Assembly: GCF_024204645.1 (NCBI RefSeq)
Contig: NZ_CP100351.1
Coordinates: 2,940,001 to 3,004,000 of the forward strand
DNA: 64,000 nt
Origin: Desulfomicrobium sp. ZS1
GTDB taxonomy: Bacteria; Desulfobacterota; Desulfovibrionia; Desulfovibrionales; Desulfomicrobiaceae
Direction of reading: 5' to 3'
Of this stretch, positions 1 to 12,250 are shown piece by piece. Within the stretch, counting starts at the first letter, position 1; the number at the start of each line of letters is the position of its first letter. Both the position numbers and the translations under genes were made by a program. Under the pieces are notes generated by a model. That model ran no database searches. It saw only the letters and a list, made by a program, of their open reading frames with translations, and was not told where the DNA came from.

Positions 1-1424
<1,424 letters not shown>

Positions 1425-1439
1425 TTAAATTCTTAAAAA

Positions 1440-1730
1440 TTAGGCTTCGATTACAGCGAGGATGTCATCTTCACGCATGATGAGCAGTTCGTCACCATCG
1501 ATCTTGATTTCAGTGCCGGCGTACTTGTTGAAGATCACCTTGTCGCCGGTCTTGACGCCCATGGGGATCTGCTTTCCGTCATCGGCGACCTTGCCGGGAC
1601 CGGCGGCAACCACTTCACCCTTGATGGGCTTTTCCTTTGCGGAATCGGGGATGATGATGCCGCCTTTGGTTACCTGCTCCTCTTCGAGACGCTTGACCAG
1701 AATACGGTCGTGCAGTGGTCTGAGTTTCAT
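1440..1730 (-). CDS. groES: GroES co-chaperonin (10 kDa)
   Basis: Heptameric lid of the GroEL chamber. The 96-residue product ([15 protein letters not shown] start) has the mobile loop [15 protein letters not shown] that contacts GroEL, then the beta-barrel residues typical of Cpn10. The frame stays open 36 bases further upstream, but the start at 1730 is preferred because it follows a strong GGAGGA site and matches the conserved family N-terminus. It is first in the groES-groEL operon, 49 bases downstream of a perfect CIRCE inverted repeat, so HrcA repression is expected. Confidence 0.97.
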   Translation of the reverse strand: MKLRPLHDRILVKRLEEEQVTKGGIIIPDSAKEKPIKGEVVAAGPGKVADDGKQIPMGVKTGDKVIFNKYAGTEIKIDGDELLIMREDDILAVIEA

Positions 1731-1779
1731 GTTTTTTCCTCCAAGATGTTTAAGAATTTCTTCCATGTAGATAATTTTT

Positions 1780-1806
1780 TTGGCACTCGGGAATCACGAG
1801 TGCCAA
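1780..1806 (-). promoter_or_regulatory. CIRCE operator (HrcA-binding site) of groESL
   Basis: Perfect inverted repeat TTGGCACTC-N9-GAGTGCCAA in the groES leader. It matches the CIRCE consensus TTAGCACTC-N9-GAGTGCTAA except for one symmetric base change. CIRCE is bound by the heat-labile repressor HrcA; hrcA itself is not in this window. Confidence 0.95.
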
Positions 1807-1809
1807 ATC

Positions 1810-1839
1810 GCGGAACTGAAAACGCAAAAGCAGTTCCGC
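1810..1839. repeat. Inverted repeat next to CIRCE in the groES leader
   Basis: Nine-base perfect arms GCGGAACTG and CAGTTCCGC with a 12-base A-rich spacer, only three bases from CIRCE and between it and the candidate promoter. No known operator is recognised. It could be an mRNA hairpin or a second regulator site. Confidence 0.55.
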
Positions 1840-1853
1840 ACGAGACAGAGGCC

Positions 1854-1881
1854 CAAATAATCCCTGCCGCAGTGAAGTCAA
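1854..1881 (-). promoter_or_regulatory. Candidate sigma-70 promoter for groESL
   Basis: On the minus strand TTGACT (1881-1876) and TATTTG (1859-1854) are separated by 16 bases. The -35 box is good and the -10 box is weak. The position upstream of CIRCE and groES is sensible. There is no experimental support. Confidence 0.45.
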
Positions 1882-2023
1882 GAGACTTGGCCAAAAAAAA
1901 ATTCACTCCTCACCAAATCGGACGGCTTGTGATTCGAGTCAAGGCAGGCTATGCATTTCGCCTCACAACCGCCACCACCGCCCACTTTGGGACTGACCGC
2001 ACGACCGCGACAAGGACATTTTC

Positions 2024-3307
2024 ATGCTCGACATTAAATTTATCAGATCAAACCCGGACGAGGTCAAAGAAGCCTTGCGCAAACGCCGCAGCAAACTGGA
2101 CCTTGAGCAGTTTCTGGCCATCGACCAAAAAAGACGCGACCTGCTGCTGGAGGTTGAAGACCTCAAAGCCCGCCGCAACCAGGCCTCGGGTGAAATGGCC
2201 CGCATGAAAAAGGCCGGCGAGAACGCCGAAGCCCTTTTGCTCGAACTTGGCGCCATGTCCACGCGCATAAAAACCCTGGATGAAGAACTCAAAGACATCG
2301 ACCAGCAAACCGCCGACTGGGTGATGTCCATCCCCAACGTTCCGCATTCCTCCGTCCCCGAGGGCGTGGACGAAGCGGACAACCGGGAAGTCCGCAGCTG
2401 GGGCGAAAAACCCGCCATGCCTTTCAGCCCCAAGGAGCATTGGGAACTTGGCACGGCGCTGAACGGACTCGATTTCGAGACCGCCGCCAAGATCACGGGC
2501 AGCCGCTTTGTGATTTTGAAAGGCTGGGCCGCCAAGATGGAGCGGGCGCTGATCAGTTTCATGCTCGACGTGCAGACCATGCAAAACGGCTACGACGAGG
2601 TCATGCCCCCGGTCATCGTCAACCGCGAAAGCCTCATGGGCACGGGGCAGCTCCCGAAATTCGAGGAAGACCTCTTTCACCTCGAAAACACCAACTACTA
2701 TCTCATCCCCACGGCCGAAGTCCCGGTGACCAACATCTACCGCGACACAACCCTGGCGCAGTCCGCGCTGCCCATCGCCCACTGCGCCTACACGGCCTGC
2801 TTCCGCTCCGAAGCCGGCTCATACGGCAAGGACACCAAGGGCATGATCCGCCAGCACCAGTTCGACAAGGTGGAGCTGGTCCGCTTCGTCCACCCCGATA
2901 CATCATATGATGAACTGGAAAAGCTCCTTGGCCACGCCGAGAGCATCCTGCAAAAACTGGGGCTGCACTACCGCGTGGTCACGCTCTGCGCCGGAGATCT
3001 GGGTTTCTCCTCGGCCAAGACCTACGACATCGAGGTCTGGCTGCCCGGCCAGGACAAATACCGGGAAATATCGTCCTGCTCCAACTTCGAGGATTTCCAG
3101 GCCCGCCGCGCGGGAATCCGTTTCAAGCCGACTGATTCCAAGAAGAGCCGGCTGGTCCACACCCTGAACGGATCAGGTCTGGCCGTGGGCCGGACCATGG
3201 TCGCCATCCTTGAAAACTACCAGCAGGCCGACGGGTCCATCATCGTGCCGGAAGCCCTGCGCCCTTACATGAACGGGCTGGATAAAATTGAATTGAAAAA
3301 AGCCTGA
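2024..3307 (+). CDS. serS: Seryl-tRNA synthetase
   Basis: Class II aminoacyl-tRNA synthetase charging tRNA-Ser (and tRNA-Sec) with serine. The 427-residue length is typical of bacterial SerRS. Residues about 1-110 form the tRNA-binding N-terminal domain with a charged helical hairpin. The catalytic core carries class II motif 2 ([16 protein letters not shown], then [10 protein letters not shown]) and motif 3 ([18 protein letters not shown]) near the C-terminus. It begins at an ATG behind a modest AAGGAC site. It is divergent from groESL and is followed by a tRNA cluster that has its own promoter. Confidence 0.98.
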   Translation: MLDIKFIRSNPDEVKEALRKRRSKLDLEQFLAIDQKRRDLLLEVEDLKARRNQASGEMARMKKAGENAEALLLELGAMSTRIKTLDEELKDIDQQTADWVMSIPNVPHSSVPEGVDEADNREVRSWGEKPAMPFSPKEHWELGTALNGLDFETAAKITGSRFVILKGWAAKMERALISFMLDVQTMQNGYDEVMPPVIVNRESLMGTGQLPKFEEDLFHLENTNYYLIPTAEVPVTNIYRDTTLAQSALPIAHCAYTACFRSEAGSYGKDTKGMIRQHQFDKVELVRFVHPDTSYDELEKLLGHAESILQKLGLHYRVVTLCAGDLGFSSAKTYDIEVWLPGQDKYREISSCSNFEDFQARRAGIRFKPTDSKKSRLVHTLNGSGLAVGRTMVAILENYQQADGSIIVPEALRPYMNGLDKIELKKA

Positions 3308-3316
3308 CTTTCCGGC

Positions 3317-3343
3317 TTGACAAGGTGGATACCCGCCTATAGA
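3317..3343 (+). promoter_or_regulatory. Promoter of the tRNA cluster
   Basis: TTGACA (3317-3322) and TATAGA (3338-3343) lie 15 bases apart, so the boxes are near consensus but the spacing is slightly short. They are 17 bases upstream of tRNA-Lys and just after the serS stop codon. Confidence 0.6.
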
Positions 3344-3359
3344 AGCGTCTTCTCTTTAC

Positions 3360-3435
3360 GGGCCGTTAACTCAGACGGTAGAGTATCTGCCTTTTAAGCA
3401 GAGAGTCGAAGGTTCGATCCCTTCACGGCCCACCA
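3360..3435 (+). tRNA. tRNA-Lys (anticodon TTT)
   Basis: The 7-bp acceptor stem GGGCCGT/ACGGCCC, D arm ACTC/GAGT, anticodon stem TCTGC/GCAGA with loop CTTTTAA, T arm GAAGG/CCTTC with TTCGATC, and an encoded CCA all fold correctly. It is first in the cluster, 17 bases after the candidate -10 box. Confidence 0.96.
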
Positions 3436-3441
3436 TAATGC

Positions 3442-3517
3442 GTCCCCATCGTCTAGTGGCCTAGGACGGCGGCCTCTCACGCCGCTAACAGGGGTTCAAA
3501 CCCCCTTGGGGACGCCA
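3442..3517 (+). tRNA. tRNA-Glu (anticodon CTC)
   Basis: Acceptor GTCCCCA/TGGGGAC, anticodon stem GCGGC/GCCGC with loop CTCTCAC, T loop TTCAAAC and encoded CCA. The CTC anticodon reads GAG. It differs from the two TTC isoacceptors downstream in the D loop and anticodon arm. Confidence 0.95.
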
Positions 3518-3543
3518 CTTTTTTTCTTTGACGCGAAACTTGC

Positions 3544-3621
3544 GTCCCCATCGTCTAGCTCGGTCCAGGACACCGGCCTTTCACGCCGATAACAGGGGTT
3601 CAAATCCCCTTGGGGACGCCA
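3544..3621 (+). tRNA. tRNA-Glu (anticodon TTC), copy 1
   Basis: Acceptor GTCCCCA/TGGGGAC, anticodon loop CTTTCAC, T loop TTCAAAT, encoded CCA. Pair 27-43 of the anticodon stem appears to be a C-A mismatch. It is identical in sequence to the copy at 3724-3801. Confidence 0.95.
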
Positions 3622-3646
3622 CTTTTTTTGTCTTTTTGTTTATTGC

Positions 3647-3720
3647 TGGGTGATCGTTCAACGGTAGGACAGCGGACTCTGACTCCGTCAATCTTAGTTC
3701 GAATCTAAGTCACCCAGCCA
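3647..3720 (+). tRNA. tRNA-Gln (anticodon CTG)
   Basis: Acceptor TGGGTGA/TCACCCA, anticodon stem GCGGA/TCCGT with loop CTCTGAC (CTG), T loop TTCGAAT and encoded CCA. It sits between the two identical tRNA-Glu(TTC) genes. Confidence 0.95.
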
Positions 3721-3723
3721 CCT

Positions 3724-3801
3724 GTCCCCATCGTCTAGCTCGGTCCAGGACACCGGCCTTTCACGCCGATAACAGGGGTTCAAATCCCCTTGGGGACGCC
3801 A
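3724..3801 (+). tRNA. tRNA-Glu (anticodon TTC), copy 2
   Basis: Base-for-base repeat of the gene at 3544-3621, including the C-A mismatch in the anticodon stem. This is consistent with recent duplication or gene conversion. It is last in the cluster and is followed 11 bases later by a terminator. Confidence 0.95.
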
Positions 3802-3812
3802 CAAGAGATCAT

Positions 3813-3845
3813 GGCCGTGCATTGAAAAATGCACGGCCTTTTTCT
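3813..3845 (+). terminator. Rho-independent terminator of the tRNA cluster
   Basis: Perfect 11-bp stem GGCCGTGCATT/AATGCACGGCC with a GAAA tetraloop, followed by a T-rich tail. Confidence 0.92.
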
Positions 3846-3849
3846 TTTG

Positions 3850-3990
3850 GCAAAACGGCAATCACTTTTCTTCAATGTAATCAACAAGATATGCCGAACC
3901 GAAGACAACATCATCACCATGGGCTACCTCGTTGCGACTCCGATTCAGGCGGTGGGACTCCATGAATTCCCACCGCCGAAGAACTTCTGA
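3850..3990. other. Non-coding stretch with a palindrome, start of the restriction relic
   Basis: No gene is recognised. A 10-bp perfect inverted repeat GGCGGTGGGA/TCCCACCGCC lies at 3948-3957 and 3968-3977 with a 10-base loop. Base use looks less GC-rich than the surrounding core genes. Confidence 0.5.
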
Positions 3991-4275
3991 TACCCTTACA
4001 AAAGTTCCTCCATCCTCGAAACGTTTGATAGGCTGTGGCCAGCAATAGAGGTACGACAGAACTATTCAAACTTGCATACAATCTCGAAGGGTTGTATACA
4101 AACGCCAAACATTAAAGCTTGGGCATTGGCCTCATCACTGGAGCGCAACCACCGTGATCCGAAAGAGCTGATGGCCGAATACCAGAGAATCGTCCACCAA
4201 CTCGAAGCGGCGCAGGCAGCCTTGAAAGCCGAGCTGATGGCCAGCCTGTCCGCAGACAAACGGGGCAAGGCATGA
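3991..4275 (+). pseudogene. Open frame without a proper start upstream of yhcG; probable 3' remnant
   Basis: The frame is open from the stop codon at 3988 to 4275 but has no ATG until 4171. Candidate starts are a TTG at 4072 (67 aa) or that ATG (34 aa). The end is a charged helix rich in Ala, Leu and Glu (EYQRIVHQLEAAQAALKAEL) and overlaps the start of the YhcG gene by four bases (ATGA), as in a translationally coupled operon. The family is not recognised. Given an hsdS relic downstream, it may be the C-terminal stub of an HsdM-like or other restriction-locus gene; that is inference from context only. Confidence 0.45.
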
Positions 4276-5420
4276 GCGACGCGCATTTGACAACTCCGGA
4301 ATACCGCGACTGGCTAAAGCAGATTAAACAGCGCTTGCGACAGGCGCAGATGAAGGCGGCGGTGCAGGTGAATACCGCCCTACTGACCTTTTACTGGGAA
4401 CTGGGCGCGGACATCGCGGAGCGCCAAAAGTCGGCCCAATGGGGCAGCGGGTTTCTGAAGCAACTGAGCGCCGATCTGATGGCGGATTTTCCGGATATGA
4501 AGGGGTTTTCGTACAGGAATATCAAGTACATCAGGCAATGGTACCTCTTTTATGCAAAGAGGGATTCAAATTGGGCCACAAGCTGTGGCCCAATTACGAA
4601 ACGCCCTGCTGCACAATTGGCGGGACCGGAAAAACTGATAAACGCGGCGCAGCCTGCTTCACGCGTTTATTGGCCACAAGCTGTGGCCCAATTGGTGCGA
4701 ATTCCCTGGGGGCACAACCGGGAGATCATTTCCAAGTGTAAGGACGTCGCCGAAGCGCTCTACTATGTGAACAAAACCATCGAGCACAACTGGAGCCGCA
4801 ATGTGCTCACGCATCAGATTGAGAGCGGCCTGTACCAGCGCGATGGCAAGGCGATCACCAATTTTTCGGTAACGCTACCGGCACCGCAATCGGATTTGGC
4901 GCAACAGCTGATTAAAGATCCCTACAATTTCGATTTTCTGACGCTGACTGAAGACTACAACGAGCGGGAGCTGGAAAAGGCGCTGACCGACCATATAACA
5001 ACGTTCCTCTTGGAACTAGGAGCCGGTTTCGCCTATGTGGGACGACAGAAAGGTTTGCAGGTGGGCGAGCGGGATTTCTTCCTCGACCTGCTCTTCTATC
5101 ACATCAAGCTCCATTGCTATGTAGTCATTGAACTCAAGACCGGCGAGTTCGAACCGGAGTATGCGGGCAAGCTGAACTTTTATCTGAAAGCGGTGGACGA
5201 GCAGCTACGCGGCGAGCGGGATGAGCCGACCATCGGCATTCTGCTCTGCAAAACACGGGATCGCGTTGTGGTGGAGTATGCCTTGAGCGATATCCACAAA
5301 CCGATGGGTGTTTCGGAATACCAGCTCACCCGCGCCCTGCCGGAAAATCTGAAACCGAGTCTGCCCTCGATAGAGGAGCTTGAAGCAGAATTCGGCAACC
5401 CGGAGGGCGGCGAGGAATAA
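4272..5420 (+). CDS. YhcG/DUF1016 family PDDEXK nuclease
   Basis: Predicted nuclease-fold protein of the YhcG (DUF1016) family, common inside type I restriction loci; the biochemical role of the family is poorly known. The 382 residues show the N-terminal DUF1016_N region (TFYWELGADIAERQ, then GSGFLKQLSADL), then PWGHNREIISKCKD and HNWSRNVLTHQIESGLYQR, and a C-terminal PDDEXK-like core (ERDFFLDLLFYHIKLHCYVVIELKTGEFEPEYAG) where Asp and the E-x-K pair are visible. Between the two halves (about residues 97-152) it is longer than relatives I recall and contains two near-identical palindromes, suggesting a local duplication that kept the frame. It is flanked by relics, so it may be the surviving member of a dead locus. 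Confidence 0.88.
   Translation: MSDAHLTTPEYRDWLKQIKQRLRQAQMKAAVQVNTALLTFYWELGADIAERQKSAQWGSGFLKQLSADLMADFPDMKGFSYRNIKYIRQWYLFYAKRDSNWATSCGPITKRPAAQLAGPEKLINAAQPASRVYWPQAVAQLVRIPWGHNREIISKCKDVAEALYYVNKTIEHNWSRNVLTHQIESGLYQRDGKAITNFSVTLPAPQSDLAQQLIKDPYNFDFLTLTEDYNERELEKALTDHITTFLLELGAGFAYVGRQKGLQVGERDFFLDLLFYHIKLHCYVVIELKTGEFEPEYAGKLNFYLKAVDEQLRGERDEPTIGILLCKTRDRVVVEYALSDIHKPMGVSEYQLTRALPENLKPSLPSIEELEAEFGNPEGGEE
4569..4595. repeat. Palindrome inside yhcG, copy 1
   Basis: Perfect 12-bp arms AATTGGGCCACA/TGTGGCCCAATT around AGC. A near-identical copy is at 4669-4693. Here it is read in the frame giving NWATSCGPI. Confidence 0.8.
4669..4693. repeat. Palindrome inside yhcG, copy 2
   Basis: Same sequence as the copy at 4569-4595 with one G missing from the left arm. 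It is read in a different frame, giving WPQAVAQL, which fits the family sequence better, so this copy is probably the ancestral one. Confidence 0.8.
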
Positions 5421-5429
5421 ACACACCGC

Positions 5430-5678
5430 AACCTTCTGGAACAACACTTCAACACCGCCTTTGCCGCACCTGACGGCATTGCCAGGCTGTGCGGGCCTAC
5501 CCCTGACCCTCGCTACTTTGACGTTTTAGAGCCAGGCTCATGTCAAATACATTTACGAACAACACCGCATCGCCGCCCGGATCGACCAGTTGATGATCTT
5601 GTGCGGCACCCTCTACAGATCGACTCCACCGCCAACAAACAGGCTGAACTGCTCAACGCGCTGATGGTGCAGGCATAG
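5430..5678 (+). pseudogene. hsdS relic (type I restriction specificity subunit), internally deleted and frameshifted
   Basis: Immediately after yhcG the sequence translates as LLEQHFNTAFAAPDGIARL, which resembles the N-terminus of many HsdS proteins. About 65 bases later another frame reads EQHRIAARIDQLMILCGTL, then the first frame resumes as QIDSTANKQAELLNALMVQA and a stop. The latter two match the conserved HsdS C-terminus (EQHRIVAKVDxLMxLCD...). Both variable target-recognition domains are missing and the frame changes, so no functional subunit can be made. Assignment rests on family patterns recalled by eye; no alignment was run. Confidence 0.7.
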
Positions 5679-5928
5679 TGGCTCCCATCGCTCCGCCTGG
5701 CTTTACAATCCTGCGCAAGCAGTCCCTGGGCGGATCAGTTTCAAATTTCCCCTTTCGCGTGCGGAAAAGGTAGGTTACATATTTTTACATCCAGCGGAGT
5801 CGCCATGACCGGCGCGACTCCGGGCAAAGCCCTTCGTGCACGTAGTGCCCTTGGTGCAAGGCGCTCTTTTCACGCGGCACGCGTTTATAACCTCGCCATA
5901 AACGCCACCTCGCATATTCGGAGGCTTC
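5679..5928. other. Intergenic region upstream of the hybrid kinase
   Basis: No gene is supported. It holds the leader of the hybrid kinase gene, ending in a GGAGG ribosome site 7 bases before its ATG. No clear promoter was found. Confidence 0.5.
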
Positions 5929-8997
<3,069 letters not shown>

Positions 8998-9012
8998 CCG
9001 CACTTCATATTT

Positions 9013-12000
9013 ATGAAGCGACCCATGGCAAAAAAACTTTTCACTTCCCTGCGCTCCCGGGCGATTGTCACGCTCACTGCGATTTTCATGGCCATGGGCG
9101 TTGGTTCTGTACTCATAGTCGGGCTGATCATCATCGAACGCCTCGACACCTTCGAGCGCGACTTGGCCGCCGCCAACATACGCCGTGTGCGGAACTCGGT
9201 GCAGCAAGACATGCAGCGTGTCGACAACCTGCTCAAAGACTGGGCGTGGTGGGATGACACCTATCAATTCATGTCCACAGCCTCGGAAGATTATGCGGAA
9301 AGCAACATCACTCCGGACGTGTTCCTCAACCAGGGTCTCAGCGTCATAGCTTTCGTGACAAAGGAGGGGGAGATCCTGCATGCCTCGCAGATGTCCCGCG
9401 AAGGAGATGCGCTCGAAGCCCCCAGCAAAGCCCTGCTCAGCTATGTCAAAAGAATCAGCCTCTCCTCGCCCCCCGAAGATCTTTTCAGCGGCGCCCCCGC
9501 GCTGGTGAACATCGACGGCTCATTATGGATCGCCGCAAACCGCGCAATACTGACATCCCAGCAGACCGGGCCGGCGCGCGGCCGGCTGTGGATGATCCAG
9601 AAAATCGACGCTGCCTACGTTGAAAAGCTGACCCTGCGCACGGAACTCGCGCTGCAAATCCACGTCACCGAGGACGGAACGCTGCCGCAAGCCATGCGCG
9701 TGCTGCAAACCGATCCTCCGGCGTCAGGCGAAGCTCTCGTTGTTCCCGAGCGCGCCCTCATCTGGAGCGCCCTGCTTCTTTCCGACGCTGCAGGCGGCCC
9801 GCCCGTAGCCATCATCGCCAATGCCCCCAGGGAACTGACCATCCTGGCCCGCGCGACAATGAAGACCAGCCTCGCGGTGCTCATTGTGTTCGGGGCGATC
9901 GGCTTCTTCAGCGGCTTCGCCTTTCTCGAAAAAAACATCCTGTCCCGGCTGTCGCTGCTGAGCTCGCGCGTCAAAAACGATGCTCCGGACGCTCAATTTT
10001 GCAGGCTGGATCAAAACTGCGACGAAATAGACCAGCTCTCGAATCTGGTGGACACAGCTTTTACGTCCATCCGTGAGAACGAGCGTTTTCTCAAGGAAAT
10101 CCTGGGCGCGATCAAGGTCGGTGTCATGCTCATCCGCAAGGAAGACAGGGTCATCGTCAGCGCCAACCCATATGCGAGCGCTCTGGCCGGACTGTCCGAA
10201 AAGGACATTGTGGGCAAGGTCTGCCATCAGTTCACCTGCGGCGCTGAAATCGGGAAATGCCCGGTCTGTGATCTCGGGCAGAACCTCGACAATTACAAAT
10301 GCGAGTTTCTCGGTAGCGACGGCGAACGGATTGATATCCTCAAATCCGTGACCCTCATCACCCGAAACGATCAGAAATATCTGCTTGAAACATTCTGGGA
10401 CATCCGCGAGATCGAACGCACGCGGCACCTCCTGGAGGAATCCGAAGAGCGTTACCGCGCGATTTTCTTGAACACCGGCACGCCAGGAATCCTCATCAAC
10501 GAGGATACGTCCATCGACGTCGCCAACACGGAATTTCTCCACCTGGCCGGGGTCACGCAGGACGACATGCGCCAGAACCCCTCCTGGACGCGCTTTTTCC
10601 ATCCGGATGATGTGCAGAGGATGCTTCGTTACCACGCACAGAGGCGCCAGGACGAAGCCATCGCGCCAAGAACCTATGAAGCGCGGCTGGTGGATTCCTC
10701 GGGAGAGCTGCATCATGTCAAGCTCACCGTGGCCATGATCCCGCGCACCCAGCAATCCATCGCATTCCTGCTCGACATCACCGACATCAAGAACGCCGAA
10801 TGGAAGCTGCATGAACTCGCCTACACGGACACCCTGACCGGCCTGCCCAACCGCCTCTGCGCCATGGAAAGACTGGACAGGACGGTGCAGGGCCTTTCCC
10901 CTGCAACCGGGAGCCTCGCCGTTTTCCTGCTCGACCTCGACGATTTCAAGGTCATCAACGACTCCTGGGGACACGCCGTGGGCGACATCGTACTCATGGA
11001 GGCGGGGCAACGGCTTGTTTCCATCCTCAAGACATCCGAGTTGGTGGGCCGCCTCGGCGGCGACGAGTTCATCATCGTATCCGATGCCAACAAATCCAAG
11101 GACGAGTATGTCAAATTGGCCCAAAAACTCATCAACGCCCTGTCCGCGCCATTCCAATTCGGAGATTCTGAAACATATCTCAGCGTGAGCGTCGGCGTAG
11201 CCGTCTTCCCCGAAGATGGGAACACCGCCGGACAACTGATCCGGTGCGCGGATCTGGCCATGTATCAGGCCAAAGCCCTCGGCAAGAACATCTACCGGTT
11301 CCATTCTCCGGAACTGACTTTAAAAGCCCAGCGCCGGATGGAAATCGAGAGTGAGTTGCGCCTGGCTCTGGACTCCGGAGAAATTGTCGCCTTCTTCCAG
11401 CCGGTCATCGACCTCGAAACCCGGAAAATTGTCGGGGCCGAAGCCCTGGCACGCTGGTGCAAACGGGACGGCACCCTTATCTCTCCAATGGATTTCATAC
11501 CCGTGGCAGAACAGACAAGCCTCATCACCGACATCGACTTCAGCATCCTGTCGCAGGCCTGCCGTCAGGCCCGGGGCTGGGATGAGGACGGATTGGGGCG
11601 GCTGCGCATCTCCTGCAATATCTCCGCGCGGCATTTCCAACGCGGAAACCTGCCCAGGGAAGTGATGCGCGTCCTTGAGGCCAGCAAACTGCCCCCAAGT
11701 CAACTGACCCTTGAAGTCACCGAAACGGTATACATGGAAAACATCGACCAGGTGCGCAGCATACTCGAATCCATTGACGCCATGGGCGTTTCGAGCGCCC
11801 TCGACGACTTTGGAACCGGCTATTCCTCCTTGTCGTACGTGCGGTCCCTTTCCTTCGATGTCTTGAAAATCGACAAGTCCTTCGTGAAAAACCTGCCGGA
11901 AGAGTCCTCGCTCGCACTCATTCGCGCCATGCTCGGCATCGCCATCAGCCTGGAGATAATCCCCTTGGCCGAAGGCATAGAGACCCAGGAACAATTCCTG

Positions 12001-12105
12001 CTGCTCAAATCACTGGGCTGCAAGCTTGGACAGGGCTACCTGTTTTCACCTCCGGTGCCGGCCGCGCAGTTTCAAGAACTGCTCAAAAAACAGAACAAAA
12101 TATGA
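9013..12105 (+). CDS. Cyclic-di-GMP turnover protein: CHASE4-like sensor, PAS, GGDEF, EAL
   Basis: Dual-domain cyclic-di-GMP enzyme of 1030 residues. TM1 is at about 18-45, followed by a CHASE4-like extracytoplasmic region (DNLLKDWAWWDDTYQF) to about 290, and TM2 near 293-312. Two PAS-like segments follow; the first carries Cys residues (CHQFTCGAEIGKCPVC) that could bind metal or sense redox. The GGDEF motif is intact at 682-686 (synthase-competent) and the EAL motif at 810-812 with EVTET and DDFGTGYSSL is intact (phosphodiesterase-competent). The dominant activity cannot be told from sequence. The gene begins ATG at 9013, with an alternative ATG at 9025, 15 bases after the hybrid kinase, suggesting co-transcription. 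Confidence 0.93.
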   Translation: MKRPMAKKLFTSLRSRAIVTLTAIFMAMGVGSVLIVGLIIIERLDTFERDLAAANIRRVRNSVQQDMQRVDNLLKDWAWWDDTYQFMSTASEDYAESNITPDVFLNQGLSVIAFVTKEGEILHASQMSREGDALEAPSKALLSYVKRISLSSPPEDLFSGAPALVNIDGSLWIAANRAILTSQQTGPARGRLWMIQKIDAAYVEKLTLRTELALQIHVTEDGTLPQAMRVLQTDPPASGEALVVPERALIWSALLLSDAAGGPPVAIIANAPRELTILARATMKTSLAVLIVFGAIGFFSGFAFLEKNILSRLSLLSSRVKNDAPDAQFCRLDQNCDEIDQLSNLVDTAFTSIRENERFLKEILGAIKVGVMLIRKEDRVIVSANPYASALAGLSEKDIVGKVCHQFTCGAEIGKCPVCDLGQNLDNYKCEFLGSDGERIDILKSVTLITRNDQKYLLETFWDIREIERTRHLLEESEERYRAIFLNTGTPGILINEDTSIDVANTEFLHLAGVTQDDMRQNPSWTRFFHPDDVQRMLRYHAQRRQDEAIAPRTYEARLVDSSGELHHVKLTVAMIPRTQQSIAFLLDITDIKNAEWKLHELAYTDTLTGLPNRLCAMERLDRTVQGLSPATGSLAVFLLDLDDFKVINDSWGHAVGDIVLMEAGQRLVSILKTSELVGRLGGDEFIIVSDANKSKDEYVKLAQKLINALSAPFQFGDSETYLSVSVGVAVFPEDGNTAGQLIRCADLAMYQAKALGKNIYRFHSPELTLKAQRRMEIESELRLALDSGEIVAFFQPVIDLETRKIVGAEALARWCKRDGTLISPMDFIPVAEQTSLITDIDFSILSQACRQARGWDEDGLGRLRISCNISARHFQRGNLPREVMRVLEASKLPPSQLTLEVTETVYMENIDQVRSILESIDAMGVSSALDDFGTGYSSLSYVRSLSFDVLKIDKSFVKNLPEESSLALIRAMLGIAISLEIIPLAEGIETQEQFLLLKSLGCKLGQGYLFSPPVPAAQFQELLKKQNKI

Positions 12106-12139
12106 TTGCAACAATGCAGGAGCGAATATTTCTTAAGCA

Positions 12140-12163
12140 CAGACATGAAATAATGTCTGCAAC
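12140..12163 (+). terminator. Weak stem-loop after the GGDEF/EAL gene
   Basis: Seven-base arms CAGACAT/ATGTCTG with a 6-base loop, followed by CAACTTTT. A possible but weak terminator. Confidence 0.35.
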
Positions 12164-12165
12164 TT

Positions 12166-12194
12166 TTGACGCCAAGCCCTGAATTGGATAGATA
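12166..12194 (+). promoter_or_regulatory. Candidate promoter of the CydA-like/octahaem operon
   Basis: TTGACG and TAGATA are 17 bases apart, about 57 bases upstream of the start codon. The -35 box is good and the -10 box is poor. Confidence 0.3.
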
Positions 12195-12250
12195 TCAAGT
12201 TCATAGGTAAGCGTTTCCCGGCAACCAGCACCCAAAAAACGGAGAAGTTC

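Noticed and set aside
9724-11304. Minus-strand open frame of 526 codons opposite the GGDEF/EAL gene
   Set aside because: Antisense shadow; the GGDEF and EAL motifs on the plus strand are intact.
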